Below are positions 44,320 through 53,735 of a stretch of 59,655 bases of DNA, piece after piece. Location of the stretch: assembly GCA_031292215.1 (NCBI GenBank), contig JARLHO010000066.1, positions 1 to 59,655 of the forward strand. The letters are read 5' to 3'. This DNA comes from Syntrophobacteraceae bacterium (GTDB lineage: Bacteria; Desulfobacterota; Syntrophobacteria; Syntrophobacterales; Syntrophobacteraceae). The position numbers and the translations under genes are program-made. Every line of letters begins with the position of its first letter. Position 1 is the stretch's first letter. The notes under the pieces are model-generated. The model saw only the letters and a program-made list of their open reading frames with translations, searched no databases and was not told where the DNA came from.

Positions 44320-46950
44320 TTAGGATGTGACAGGTACGCCAGCGCGTAGTCGGGACCTGATCTGCTCCTCGATTTTCTCCTTGACCTTCTCATAAACCGC
44401 GACAGAGACGTCTTGTCCTACCTCAAGGCTTAAAGCGACACCATAGGGAATTGTGTCATCCAGTTCTCCGGCGGCAGCTTTGCAAGATACGTTGAACACT
44501 AGGTCTCCACCGTCCGCGAAGGCGACCGCATCCTCACCCTCCCATCGGCGATGAAACACTGTGCCACGTGCGACGGCATGGTGGGATGGCTGCACTTTCG
44601 CATTTTCAACTCCGAGTGAAAACTTTTTGTCGCTCCCAGCCCCTCCCTCTAGCTTTGCCATGCGGTACATGCGGTGCTTGAGGTTCACCGGCGTCAACCA
44701 CGCAATTGTTATCGTGGCCGCACGGAAACCCCTAATACCCTCAAGCTCTGCCGGCATCGGTACGCGGTACTGGTCAACTTCCTTATCACGGATCATCCCC
44801 CAGCCAACAAGAGTGGCCCGCTTTGCAGTGCAATCGAGAACCCGTTGCATGTCAGCACAACCGTACCCGAACATCCGTGTGAGCTCAGCCTTCACGTGTT
44901 CATGATGGAGAAAATTGGAAGGATTGACGAGCGACCTCAGGAGGTCGGTTGTTTGGTCATCCCAGCGGGCTGCATGTACTAGAAGAGTCTTCAGGATTAC
45001 GGCGGAAAAACGGTCATCAATAGCAGGATGAACCTGATCGGAGGGCATATTTTTAAGGGATTCGAACACCTGGGTTGCGCTGTGTGTAGCGAGTGCTGTA
45101 GCAACGCTGGTTCCGTTATGGAGGTTGACAAAATTTGTCTGACCCGATTCGCTGGGTGCAGCTGCCTTTATCCCAAAAAACCGAACGGGGCTGCCGACCG
45201 GTGTTACCTCGATCGGTGCGTGCGAGTACCTCGATTGAACCTGTTCACGACCGCCAGGAAACAATAGTTCTGGTTTTACAGCACGGTGAAATCCGAGGCC
45301 AAGGGCTGAGCTTGGATTCGGAAGATGACAGCTGACATAAGGGGTGACTGCCATAAGGGCGGCACTATTCGGTACCACGTTGTCGTCATGACAAGCACCA
45401 ATTGTGAGCGAATTGATGGCTTCCGAAGGTGAGAACAGCCGGCGGTTGGCGCGCTGTGCTAGAAGATTGCGGAGCATCTGTTCTTGGCGTTCCTCAGCAG
45501 CTGATTCTTCGAAAGCTCTCCAAATCATGACGTCTGGTAATGACAAAGGATCGCAGACGTTACCGGCGCTAATCAAAATGAGAAGACCATATTCCCAGGC
45601 AAGATGATCGATTAGCCGTGCCCATGGGCTCATTACACCCGCGAAGCGGCGTGTTGTATCGCCTAGGGACAGATTAACGATCCGCACAGTCGGGGCACTT
45701 GGAGGGTTGCCATCCTCGCCCTCCATCATCCGACGAAAGGCTCTCCACATGAGGTCGATCCCAAGGCGATCAGGAGGCATGAACTCATCACGTCTACCGA
45801 AACCCGACGGTTGTGGCGTCATTACCGGCCGCACGTAAAGTGGATGTCTGACCGTAGAAGGAGGGGCATTCAGATCGCCATGTAAGATCAGCGACGCCAT
45901 GGCGGTTCCATGGCGTTGTTCGCTGGCGCGGCCATATTCAGAGGAAAAATCATCTGGATCATCGATCTCTAGACGGCCGCTTAAGAAATCATGGCCACTC
46001 ATGGGCAACCCGTCAAACAATGCGGCGATGGGCGGGGTTTGTTCCTCTACCGTTGTCGGGCCTGCAATCGCTTCCAATTCAACATCGGAGTCGACGGTCG
46101 GCTCTCCCACGACAGATTGTGGTCGGAGAATCATAATGTTATCAAACTTGGCCAAACCAATATCCGGATGTGTCACAAGCTCTTGAATGACGTTTGCCGG
46201 CACCTCGACCAAAACGGCGTGATAGCGGATTGGTATAATCTCTGCCCGATCAATCCGCGTGCCCCCGAGTCTCTCAAGCTCTATGCTAAACGCCCGTTCG
46301 ACGCTTAGACGCCGTTCCTGCTGATCGCGATACCAAAACTCCACCTCGAAACGCACCGGCTCGTCATGGGATGTATCAATGCGGTATTTCCAATTGGCGA
46401 TAGTCTCTTCGCTTAAACGATCCTTAGGCCCCCAAGGGCGAACATCGGCCAGGTGTTCGAAGACTTTTTTCCATTCGCTTTTGCCATGCCCCAGAGGTTG
46501 TTGGGCCTTAAACAACTCCCAGAGGCGAACCAGCTCTCTTAATGCCTCGGTGTCGGGGATGGTGAAATAGAAACGAATCGGGACGGCCTTTGCGGTTTTC
46601 GGTTCGCCCCTCTCTACAACGACAAAGTCTTCATCGGCGATGATCTCGTCTTCCTCTTCGCCAAGAAACTCCAGTCCCGGAATGCTATTTACAGAACGAT
46701 AGAAGTCGGTGAGAGTCCCTGTCACCTCGAACACCAATGCCCGTTCCGGCACAATCGCGCTAGGATCGTCTCTCAACTCAGCCAGTCGAGTTGGATCGGG
46801 TAAAACTTGGCTCAATCGGTCGAATTTTGGGCCAAGCCTTTGTGTCTGCCTTCCGGCCGAGATACCTGGCACTTTCTCACGAGGGGGCTGCTTAGAAGTT
46901 GGCGAGACTTTATTCGGCTTTGGGAGCGCCAGGAGAGGTCTTTCTACCAT
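44320..46950 (-). CDS. Subtilisin-like serine protease (S8), IetS-like partner of the AAA ATPase
   Basis: The protein has 876 residues. The catalytic triad of the S8 family is visible: Asp in PPIAALFDGLPMSG (about 332), His in SEQRHGTAMASLILHG (about 368), and Ser in NFVNLHNGTSVATALATHSA (about 640), with the oxyanion Asn in LLILISAGNVCD. No signal peptide is seen, so it acts in the cytoplasm. A long N-terminal region of about 320 residues of unknown fold precedes the protease, and a C-terminal beta-rich domain follows. It overlaps the AAA gene by 41 bases. This ATPase plus subtilase pair is the arrangement known as IetAS, a two-gene anti-phage system also described as a plasmid stability/incompatibility pair. 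Confidence 0.85.
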   Translation of the reverse strand: MVERPLLALPKPNKVSPTSKQPPREKVPGISAGRQTQRLGPKFDRLSQVLPDPTRLAELRDDPSAIVPERALVFEVTGTLTDFYRSVNSIPGLEFLGEEEDEIIADEDFVVVERGEPKTAKAVPIRFYFTIPDTEALRELVRLWELFKAQQPLGHGKSEWKKVFEHLADVRPWGPKDRLSEETIANWKYRIDTSHDEPVRFEVEFWYRDQQERRLSVERAFSIELERLGGTRIDRAEIIPIRYHAVLVEVPANVIQELVTHPDIGLAKFDNIMILRPQSVVGEPTVDSDVELEAIAGPTTVEEQTPPIAALFDGLPMSGHDFLSGRLEIDDPDDFSSEYGRASEQRHGTAMASLILHGDLNAPPSTVRHPLYVRPVMTPQPSGFGRRDEFMPPDRLGIDLMWRAFRRMMEGEDGNPPSAPTVRIVNLSLGDTTRRFAGVMSPWARLIDHLAWEYGLLILISAGNVCDPLSLPDVMIWRAFEESAAEERQEQMLRNLLAQRANRRLFSPSEAINSLTIGACHDDNVVPNSAALMAVTPYVSCHLPNPSSALGLGFHRAVKPELLFPGGREQVQSRYSHAPIEVTPVGSPVRFFGIKAAAPSESGQTNFVNLHNGTSVATALATHSATQVFESLKNMPSDQVHPAIDDRFSAVILKTLLVHAARWDDQTTDLLRSLVNPSNFLHHEHVKAELTRMFGYGCADMQRVLDCTAKRATLVGWGMIRDKEVDQYRVPMPAELEGIRGFRAATITIAWLTPVNLKHRMYRMAKLEGGAGSDKKFSLGVENAKVQPSHHAVARGTVFHRRWEGEDAVAFADGGDLVFNVSCKAAAGELDDTIPYGVALSLEVGQDVSVAVYEKVKEKIEEQIRSRLRAGVPVTS

Positions 46951-47947
46951 GCGGGGCCTCCTTGTTTTTTGTGCTGATTGGTTGGGCTCGGTCCTGCCAA
47001 AAACGCAACCGCCCTTCGATTACTGTATCTAGAGCCTGTTCCTTCATTGACAGTATCCATCGCCGACGTATGTCGAGGGTAAACTGTTCGGCCTCGGCGT
47101 AGCTGAGCTGTCCTAGACGCTTAACGAGTGTGGCGATATTCATGCGTGGTTTTTCGTTGAATGACTTAAAGAACTGCTCGAAGTAGCGAGTTAATTCCTT
47201 CGCTGTCGGGGCTGGTAACCCGACCCGGAGCTGGAAGCGTCGCCAGACGGCCCGGTCGAGAAGTTCGGCATGATTGGTTGCGGCCACGACGATCGTATAG
47301 CTTGGGAGATCGTCGATTTGCATAAGGAGTGAGGTTACAACACGTTTGATCTCTCCAGTCTCGTGGATATCCCCCCTTTCCTTTCCCACAGCATCAAATT
47401 CGTCGAAGAATAAGAGACACGGAGTTGTCCGCGCATAATCGAATACGCGTTTTAAACGGCTGGCGGTTTCACCGAGGAAACTACCGATCATTGCCTCGTA
47501 ACGGACAACAAGAAAGGGTACGGCGAGAGCTTCCGCGATTGCCTCGGCAAGCGAAGTTTTGCCATTGCCGGGGGGACCAACCAAAAGGACGCGATGACGT
47601 GGGTCTAGGCTGTGCGACCGCAATAGGCTAGCTCGCTGCTGCTCTTCTATGAGTTCTGTTATGTTTTGACGGCAATCATCGCTTAAGACCAAGTCCTCTA
47701 GCCGACGGCATGGCATGATTTCAGCAATGAAGTCGCGTGCGCGTCCTGATTGATCAGAAGCCGGTATGGCGGCGTGCGTCGTCCCCTGACCGTTTGTCTG
47801 AATGGCCTTGGTCAGTCGCTCAGCCAGCACCTTGTGCTGCTTTGCGTGTTCCTCAGCGATGATTGCTTCGGCCGCCGCGCGCACGCCTCGCTTGTCGCCG
47901 GCACTGCCAGCTTTGACTAGAGCGATAAGAAGGTCACTCCGTGCCAT
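46910..47947 (-). CDS. AAA ATPase, IetA-like
   Basis: The protein has 345 residues from the ATG at 47947, which has GAGGGA upstream and overlaps the hsdS end by 14 bases. The AAA domain is complete: Walker A LLVGPPGNGKTSLAEAIAEA (about 120-139), Walker B CLLFFDEFDAVGKERGD (about 180-196), sensor-1 IVVAATNHAEL, and the arginine finger DRAVWRRF. The N-terminal 100 residues are helical. It is like the ATPases that pair with a subtilase in IetAS. The downstream protease start lies inside its last codons, so the two are made together. Its position straight after hsdS in one operon is unusual. Confidence 0.85.
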   Translation of the reverse strand: MARSDLLIALVKAGSAGDKRGVRAAAEAIIAEEHAKQHKVLAERLTKAIQTNGQGTTHAAIPASDQSGRARDFIAEIMPCRRLEDLVLSDDCRQNITELIEEQQRASLLRSHSLDPRHRVLLVGPPGNGKTSLAEAIAEALAVPFLVVRYEAMIGSFLGETASRLKRVFDYARTTPCLLFFDEFDAVGKERGDIHETGEIKRVVTSLLMQIDDLPSYTIVVAATNHAELLDRAVWRRFQLRVGLPAPTAKELTRYFEQFFKSFNEKPRMNIATLVKRLGQLSYAEAEQFTLDIRRRWILSMKEQALDTVIEGRLRFWQDRAQPISTKNKEAPHGRKTSPGAPKAE

Positions 47948-49160
47948 GGCTTCCCTCATACGTTTCGTTGAATGTTCTTGCCAGCAGCGCGCCGAAAGAG
48001 GCCTCGGCCTTTTGTGTGGCTGCTATTGCTTGGTTTCGAATAGATCTCACTTGTTCAAACTTCCGAGTGAAATCAATTTGCAATTCAATCGGCGGGCAAT
48101 AAAGGGTTAGTTTCGCAAAACGGCCACCTCCAAGATGCGCTACATTTGATGTCTTGCTGCTAATCTGTGAGAGCACTCCAGAACGATAATAATGAAGCAG
48201 TGCTGCTAGTGCGAATTCTGAATTCATTACGTCTCTGGCTGGCTGAAAACGGACAAGCGTGTTTTGAAAGCAGCAATCGTTGATCTCGTTGCGCCACATC
48301 GCAGGGCGACCAACAAGCTCTGTGCTTTGTCCTTCATTCAGCAGAATATCTCCATATGACAATCTATATCGTGGGAAATCTCTTTCGTCAAAATCCATGC
48401 TCAACACATCGGATGTGTCAATTCTGTCTTCGTAAACATTGGCGACCCTCATATAAGGCCGAGTATAAAAACCTGTCTGATATTTCGGAGTGCGTTGGCG
48501 CCCCAATTGCACTATCCCCAAATTGCCAATTTCATGCACCGGCCATCCTCTCGGATTCGTCGCCGGATCGCCAAACAGGTGGAGGAACAGGGACGGAATG
48601 AGCTCTGCCGCTTTCTTTTGCGCTTCGCGCCGCAGGTGAACGATGCCATCGGCGCGTGAGAGAATATCGACAATGCGGCGTTGCTCTTCGAGTGAGGGAA
48701 CAGGCAACATCGCCGACCCCATGAAGGTGGTGGGAACCCGCTGCTGTCCCGCAGTGCCGGTAAAGTTTCGCTTCGCCTCTGCGCGAAACGATTGACGACG
48801 AACGAAGTAGAATACCCACTCGGGGAGCACGTGAGGCTGGGGCCGGATAACATGAAACTCCGTTGAGCCGAATCCATGCCCCCCCAAAAGTTCGCGGGCA
48901 ATCGCTGCTTTACCATTCTCCATGCAAGGCGTGATCTTGGCGAATAAGACATCGCCATCCTCGAAATGTGTGAAACCCTTCTTGACCACAGCAAATGGCC
49001 TAGCCTGTGGATTTGCGATTTTTCCCGCGACTTCATCAACCGCCGCCATAGGAACGAACGACACAACATGATCGTCAGTCAGCCCGTGAGACCTTGGCAA
49101 ACGGGGATTGATCGTGCACGCTTGGTTTAACGGTTCTAACGGCCATTGGGATTCTCTCAT
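47934..49160 (-). CDS. hsdS: Type I restriction-modification specificity subunit HsdS
   Basis: The protein has 408 residues with two target-recognition domains separated and ended by conserved helices. TRD1 spans about residues 1-150 (WPLEPLNQACTINPRLPRS, DGDVLFAKITPCMENGK, LPVPSLEEQRRIVDILSRAD) and TRD2 about 205-350 (GWPVHEIGNLGIVQLGRQR, YGDILLNEGQST), followed by LYCPPIELQIDFTRKFEQV. Each TRD reads one half of a bipartite DNA target. The start overlaps the hsdM stop (ATGA) and the 3' end overlaps the AAA ATPase gene. Confidence 0.92.
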   Translation of the reverse strand: MRESQWPLEPLNQACTINPRLPRSHGLTDDHVVSFVPMAAVDEVAGKIANPQARPFAVVKKGFTHFEDGDVLFAKITPCMENGKAAIARELLGGHGFGSTEFHVIRPQPHVLPEWVFYFVRRQSFRAEAKRNFTGTAGQQRVPTTFMGSAMLPVPSLEEQRRIVDILSRADGIVHLRREAQKKAAELIPSLFLHLFGDPATNPRGWPVHEIGNLGIVQLGRQRTPKYQTGFYTRPYMRVANVYEDRIDTSDVLSMDFDERDFPRYRLSYGDILLNEGQSTELVGRPAMWRNEINDCCFQNTLVRFQPARDVMNSEFALAALLHYYRSGVLSQISSKTSNVAHLGGGRFAKLTLYCPPIELQIDFTRKFEQVRSIRNQAIAATQKAEASFGALLARTFNETYEGSHGTE

Positions 49161-50782
49161 GCAAGGCCCTCCGCCAGCACTGCCTGCAATGCTTCTACCT
49201 CTTCCACAATTTCCGCCTCGATAGCCGCCAGCTCGTCCAGCAGTTCGCGCGGGTCGCGGTGCTCGACGGCCGTATGGTTCATGGGCCGATAGCGGCCGGC
49301 CGACAGGTTGAAGTCATTGGCGCGGAGCGTTGCAGCGTCGGCCAACCACCATTTAGCCGTCCATTCTTGTGCCATATCCCGTGCCGTCCATTCAGCCCAG
49401 CTCGTCTCTTTTTTGTGGTAAGTCGCGACCAGTTCGGGAAGATCGTCGGCCTCGATAGGGGTGTCGTGATTGGCGTCGATCTTGTAGCCGTCATTGTCGG
49501 CGTGGAGAAACAGCACGCGCTCCGTGTTCCCGCCTTTCTTGAAGAACAACACGGAGGTCTTGACGCCCGAATAGGGCTGGAAGACGCCGCCGGGCAGCGA
49601 TAGCACGGCCTCGACGCGGTTGTTTTCGATCAGTTGGCGGCGCAGCTCTTTGTGGGCCGTGGTCGAACCGAACAGAACGCCTTCCGGGACTACTACACCG
49701 CAACGTCCGCCGGGGCGCAGGCTGTCCATCATGTATTTCACGAAAAGGAGCTCGGTTGCGGTCGAGGTCCCGACTTTCACGTCATCGACGATGCGGTCTT
49801 TATCCACCCGCCCCGAAAACGGCGGATTGGCGAGCACGACGTTATAGCCGTCGGGCGGCAGCCCGCATTCGGCCTTTTTCTCTGCGTCCAGTGTCGTGGT
49901 GAGCACGTTGCGCATAAGGATATGGACGTTTGGCAGGCCGCGCAGCGTCAGGTTCATGGTGGCCAGGCGGACCATTTTAGGATCCACGTCACTGCCGAAG
50001 AATGTCGCCGTTTGAAGGGCGGAGACTTGCTTCGCCGAGAGTTTATCGCCCCACCCTCGCCGCTGCGTCTTGCCGTCGCTCTCGACTTCCTTTATGCCCG
50101 CCTGCGATGAATTGGCCAGCCGAATGTGGTTGTAGGCGGCGACAAGAAAGCCGGCGGTGCCGGCTGCCGGATCAAAGACGGTCTCGCCGATCTGCGGGTC
50201 TATAACCTCCACGATTGTGCGGATGATGTGGCGTGGCGTCCGAAACTGGCCCAACTCGCCCGCCTGTTTTATCTGCTTCAGGACGTGCTCGAAGAGATCG
50301 CCCTTGCTGTCAGCGTCCTCCTGGTCGAGACGCAGGCCGTCCACCAAGTTGACGACCTGGCTTAGGACGGTTGGCTCATCGATTGTGAGACGCGCGCCGC
50401 GCATAAAATTATGGGTTCCGTTTTCGGCGAACTCGGCGAAGAAAGCGAACACTTCCTCGCGAACGAAGCGCACTAGAGGTTCGCCCGAGAGCCCCTTTGC
50501 CCACACGGACCACTTGAAGCGCTCGCAGGGGATAGTCGTCTTGCCTTTCTCAGGGGCGTTTAGCGGGTTCCTGAGCGCCCATCCGCCCTCGAAAAGGCTT
50601 GAGTAGGGCCGTTTCAGGACTTTGGCTCTCGTCCCGTTGTCGCGGTCGATGCCCTCGATCAAGTAAAAGAAAAAGAGGAAGGAGAGCTGTTCGGCATTTG
50701 TGACGGGATCGGGGTAACCGCCGCCATAGAGGTAATCGCGTATCTGCTCAATAGATTTGCGCATCTCCGAGGTAAAAGGCAT
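49157..50782 (-). CDS. hsdM: Type I restriction-modification DNA methylase HsdM
   Basis: The protein has 541 residues. N6-adenine methyltransferase motifs are clear: the AdoMet site VFDPAAGTAGFLVAAYNHI (about 200-218), GSDVDPKMVRLATMNL, and the catalytic NPPF in NVVLANPPFSGRVDKDR (about 307-323). The N-terminal helical domain has AEQLSFLFFFYLIEG, and the C-terminal helices end VEEVEALQAVLAEGL, which contact HsdS. AGGGAAAAG lies just before the ATG. The gene is separated from hsdR by a MITE but otherwise co-directional, and overlaps hsdS by 4 bases. Confidence 0.95.
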   Translation of the reverse strand: MPFTSEMRKSIEQIRDYLYGGGYPDPVTNAEQLSFLFFFYLIEGIDRDNGTRAKVLKRPYSSLFEGGWALRNPLNAPEKGKTTIPCERFKWSVWAKGLSGEPLVRFVREEVFAFFAEFAENGTHNFMRGARLTIDEPTVLSQVVNLVDGLRLDQEDADSKGDLFEHVLKQIKQAGELGQFRTPRHIIRTIVEVIDPQIGETVFDPAAGTAGFLVAAYNHIRLANSSQAGIKEVESDGKTQRRGWGDKLSAKQVSALQTATFFGSDVDPKMVRLATMNLTLRGLPNVHILMRNVLTTTLDAEKKAECGLPPDGYNVVLANPPFSGRVDKDRIVDDVKVGTSTATELLFVKYMMDSLRPGGRCGVVVPEGVLFGSTTAHKELRRQLIENNRVEAVLSLPGGVFQPYSGVKTSVLFFKKGGNTERVLFLHADNDGYKIDANHDTPIEADDLPELVATYHKKETSWAEWTARDMAQEWTAKWWLADAATLRANDFNLSAGRYRPMNHTAVEHRDPRELLDELAAIEAEIVEEVEALQAVLAEGLA

Positions 50783-50809
50783 ATCTTTTCCCTGTGGCCC
50801 TGACTTAGT

Positions 50810-50960
50810 TAGTGTCCATCCGGAAACCTACTGGTGGGCACGATGAAGCTTGTGCCCACCCTACGAGATCCCCACCTGGTGTAGAAGGGCGGGGGAGCGA
50901 AGCGGGGTATGGATCATCGCGCTCACCGCCATCACGACCCGGGTTTCCGAATGGACACTA
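50810..50960. mobile_element. MITE with TA target duplication between hsdR and hsdM
   Basis: The ends GTGTCCATCCGGAAACC (50812 on) and, on the other strand, GTGTCCATTCGGAAACCC (from 50958) are inverted repeats matching 16 of 17. TA flanks both ends, the target duplication of the IS630/Tc1-like group. The interior forms GGTGGGCAC/GTGCCCACC. There is no transposase, so it would be mobilised in trans. Confidence 0.75.
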
Positions 50961-50961
50961 A

Positions 50962-53109
50962 TTAATGGAGGAGCTGTTGCTGTTCCGCTGCCATCAGCAG
51001 TCCTGTTGGCTCCGTTGTTTTTTTAGCGAGCACGATTGAGTTTAAGCTGTTTAGCAGGCCTTCAAGCCGCTCTTCGCAACCGAAAACGCGCGTTGCCGCC
51101 ATAGCGCCGCCCATCAAAGTAAAGGGCGCAAAAGCAAGATGCGCAAGACTGAACTCGTCGAGGCTGTCGGCATTGGCGCGGAGCTGATTGCCGATCACCC
51201 GCAGCCAACTTTCTTCATTTGGCGACAGCCCTTCCTGGCCCAGAAGCCAGGACTCGAAATTCGCGCCAACTTCCGCGGCCTTCTGTTCCGAGGCTTCCGG
51301 AAAGGCGATTTTTCCGGTTTCATCGATTGTGACCCATTCCCGCGTCATCGGGTCTATATGGTCGTCGATATCGAGGGCGAGCAATTTGCGTGGTTCGTAT
51401 TTCTTTTTCTTTGACCGTTCGGTGATGATCCCGCCTTCAATGATCTCGTCATCGTCGCCATGATAGTCGCACACCCCCACAAAATCAAACATCGTGAAGA
51501 CGGGCTTTGTGGGCAGCTTGCGCGTGCCGCGCCCGCGCATCTGCTGGTAGAGAATGGCCGATTTGGTAAATCTCGCGAAGATCAGGTTTACCACTTCGGG
51601 GCAGTCGAAGCCGGTGTCGAGCATATTGACCGAGACCAGGATTTTCGGGAAGGCCTCTTTTTTGAAGCGGTTGATCTTGCTCATGCCGTCGACCGTGTCG
51701 TCTTTGCCCACGCCCGAGACAACATAATCGGCGTAGCGGATTTCCGGGGAAGGTTTTTGATCCTTGAATTGCTCGTCGATCATTTCGGCCAGCGTTTCCG
51801 CATGGCGTTTGGTGACAGCGAAAACGATGCTTTTGCCGATGAGCGGCTTGCGCAACCGGCCCTTACCGTCCCGGTAGCCATTGTCGTACACGTCGCGAAA
51901 CTCCCGCACAATTGCCCGGTTGCGTTCCGGTATCGTGAAATGGCGCTCCAGGACTGCGGGGTCGATCATGATGCTCTGTTCGCCGCCAAACACCTTTTCG
52001 AATTCGGCGCGGGTTGTCGCATCCATGTCCGACCAGTCAAGCTCGGCGCGCTTTACCTCGAAGCCGCCATCAGCGGCCGTCTTTACGGTTTTGGCCTTGT
52101 AAATCTGGTAGGGGACCAGGTAGCCCTCGCGGATCGCGTCTTTTAGCTTGTAGGAAAACGTTGGCTTGTCCACCTCGAAGAAGCGCAGCGTATCGCGCAC
52201 GAAAAGGTTGTCCTCGTCCTCGCCAAAATCGTCTTCACCCGCCACGCATGGCGTTGCCGTGAGACCGATCTGGACGCCGTCGAAATGTTTGAGCACCCCG
52301 CTCCATTTACCGTAAATGCTGCGGTGGCACTCGTCGCTGATCACCAGGTCAAAATATCCCGAGGAATAATCCCCGTAGATGTTGATCATGCTTTGCAGCG
52401 TGGTGATCGTGATTTGTTTTTCGTCCTGGAAGCGGCGGCCCGCGCGCAGTACGTAACAGGGATAATCCGGCAGATGTTCGGCAAACACGTCTTCCGTTTG
52501 CTTGGCAAGCGGGATTCTGTCTACGAGGAACAGAACGCGCGTAATGGCGTTTGCCTGAAACAGCCGTTTGATAAGGGCGGCGGCCGTGCGCGTTTTGCCC
52601 GTTCCGGTCGCCATCTCGACAAGCAGCTTACGCCTGCCTTGGGCTATCTCCCGGCAAAGAGTGTCGATGCACTCCATTTGATAATCACGGCCGGCGATAC
52701 GCCTGTCGATAGGCACGGCCAGCGGATCTTTTTTTACCTGGCGCGTGGCGAGGCGTTTTTCGAGGTCCGTTTGCTTAAAGAAGGTTTTGACGGCTCGCGG
52801 GAAGGCCTCGTTTTCCCATTCCCAAAACCGGATTTCCCGGCCGTTGGCAAGAAACACGTAAGGGACGCCGAGCTGCCTGGCGTAGGCTTTGGCCTGTTCC
52901 GCCGCATCACCGGGACTTATCGAGAAGCGCTTCGCCTCGATCACAGCAATGGAGCGCCCGTACCGGTCACAAAGCACATAGTCGGCCCGCGTTCCGTCCG
53001 GCAGCACGTATTCATAACGCACGCAGTTCGAATCCTGCGTTTTCCACCCCTGGTCCACCAACAGGGAGTCGATCATGACGCGCGAGAATGCTTCGTTACC
53101 GGTCACCAT
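50962..53109 (-). CDS. hsdR: Type I restriction endonuclease subunit HsdR, short form
   Basis: The protein has 715 residues. The nuclease PD-(D/E)xK motif is GTRADYVLCDRYGRSIAVIEAKR in part (Asp ADYVL and Glu/Lys in IEAKR, about 38-60). The helicase follows: LLVEMATGTGKTRTAAALIK (Walker A, about 168), DLVISDECHRSIYG (DECH), IGLTATP, and IVFAVTKRHAETLAEMI with the second RecA domain near 460-560 (QMRGRGTRKLPTKPVF). The C-terminus ends at AEQQQLLH, shorter than many HsdR proteins but common in this branch. The TAA is immediately followed by the MITE; restoring the TA site keeps the same stop, so the MITE did not cut the gene. Confidence 0.93.
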   Translation of the reverse strand: MVTGNEAFSRVMIDSLLVDQGWKTQDSNCVRYEYVLPDGTRADYVLCDRYGRSIAVIEAKRFSISPGDAAEQAKAYARQLGVPYVFLANGREIRFWEWENEAFPRAVKTFFKQTDLEKRLATRQVKKDPLAVPIDRRIAGRDYQMECIDTLCREIAQGRRKLLVEMATGTGKTRTAAALIKRLFQANAITRVLFLVDRIPLAKQTEDVFAEHLPDYPCYVLRAGRRFQDEKQITITTLQSMINIYGDYSSGYFDLVISDECHRSIYGKWSGVLKHFDGVQIGLTATPCVAGEDDFGEDEDNLFVRDTLRFFEVDKPTFSYKLKDAIREGYLVPYQIYKAKTVKTAADGGFEVKRAELDWSDMDATTRAEFEKVFGGEQSIMIDPAVLERHFTIPERNRAIVREFRDVYDNGYRDGKGRLRKPLIGKSIVFAVTKRHAETLAEMIDEQFKDQKPSPEIRYADYVVSGVGKDDTVDGMSKINRFKKEAFPKILVSVNMLDTGFDCPEVVNLIFARFTKSAILYQQMRGRGTRKLPTKPVFTMFDFVGVCDYHGDDDEIIEGGIITERSKKKKYEPRKLLALDIDDHIDPMTREWVTIDETGKIAFPEASEQKAAEVGANFESWLLGQEGLSPNEESWLRVIGNQLRANADSLDEFSLAHLAFAPFTLMGGAMAATRVFGCEERLEGLLNSLNSIVLAKKTTEPTGLLMAAEQQQLLH

Positions 53110-53561
53110 GCGCTCCTGGTCTCTTTAGCTTCTATTCGAAAAACTCCTCGTCACCCTTTTTGATTTGTAAGGTCTCCTCGATCCTGCGGTCCTACGTTAT
53201 GACGGATCATCAGCTTGCAAACCCCCAATTGGCGGGCACGAGGTCGCGCTCTTTTTGCGGCATGATTTTGCTTTGGGGCAAGGTCAAAGAAATGATTGTG
53301 GGCGCAGTGCGCCCAAATTTGCTAACGTCTTCAGATTATTACGACCCCTGCCCGCTGTCAAACATTGTATCGGCAGCGCAAGACAATTCGATAATTTTGG
53401 AAGACCGGGCTTCCATGAGATTGTGGGGCCGGGGTCGAGCGCTCGCGTCGCATGCGCAACGACGCGCGGAATAGGCTTAGCGCCCTGTCTATAATAGGCC
53501 GCCATGCGGCGGCTTAACCCAAGCGCGCGCGCCGCCGTGTCGAGGTGTCGAGCGTATAGGC
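53110..53561. other. Spacer without a recognisable gene
   Basis: Bases upstream of the minus-strand hsdR must hold its promoter, but no strong one is seen. The reading frames here have no domain. GGCCGCCATGCGGCGGCTTA near 53499 is a short inverted pair. The end, 53540-53561, leads into a DUF559 gene fragment whose N-terminal half is missing. Confidence 0.45.
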
Positions 53562-53735
53562 TTGGCGTTCGCGCTTGATGGCGGACAACGCTATACAGAT
53601 GAAGGCAGGGTCAAAGATGAGATCAGAGATAAGGTCCTTGCAAATTTAGGATTATCAGTACTCAGGTTTTCCGACCTCCATATTCTTAAGAACAGGAACG
53701 GAGTTTACTCCGTGCTGTACGAACAGACTCGAAAT
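53562..53735 (+). pseudogene. DUF559 (VSR-like endonuclease domain), C-terminal fragment
   Basis: The frame encodes FALDGGQRYTDEGRVKDEIR and VLANLGLSVLRFSDLHILKN, the second half of the DUF559 domain, followed by GVYSVLYEQTRN and then directly by dispersed-repeat codons (NPPNPPLQKRGA). The N-terminal half is missing. DUF559 proteins are PD-(D/E)xK endonuclease-fold proteins related to Vsr. Upstream sequence does not supply the missing part. The same fragment end recurs in degraded form at 58133. Confidence 0.72.

Noticed and set aside
50812-50964. MITE as the cause of a truncated HsdR C-terminus
   Set aside because: After removal of the element and one TA the same stop codon remains, so the gene end is native.
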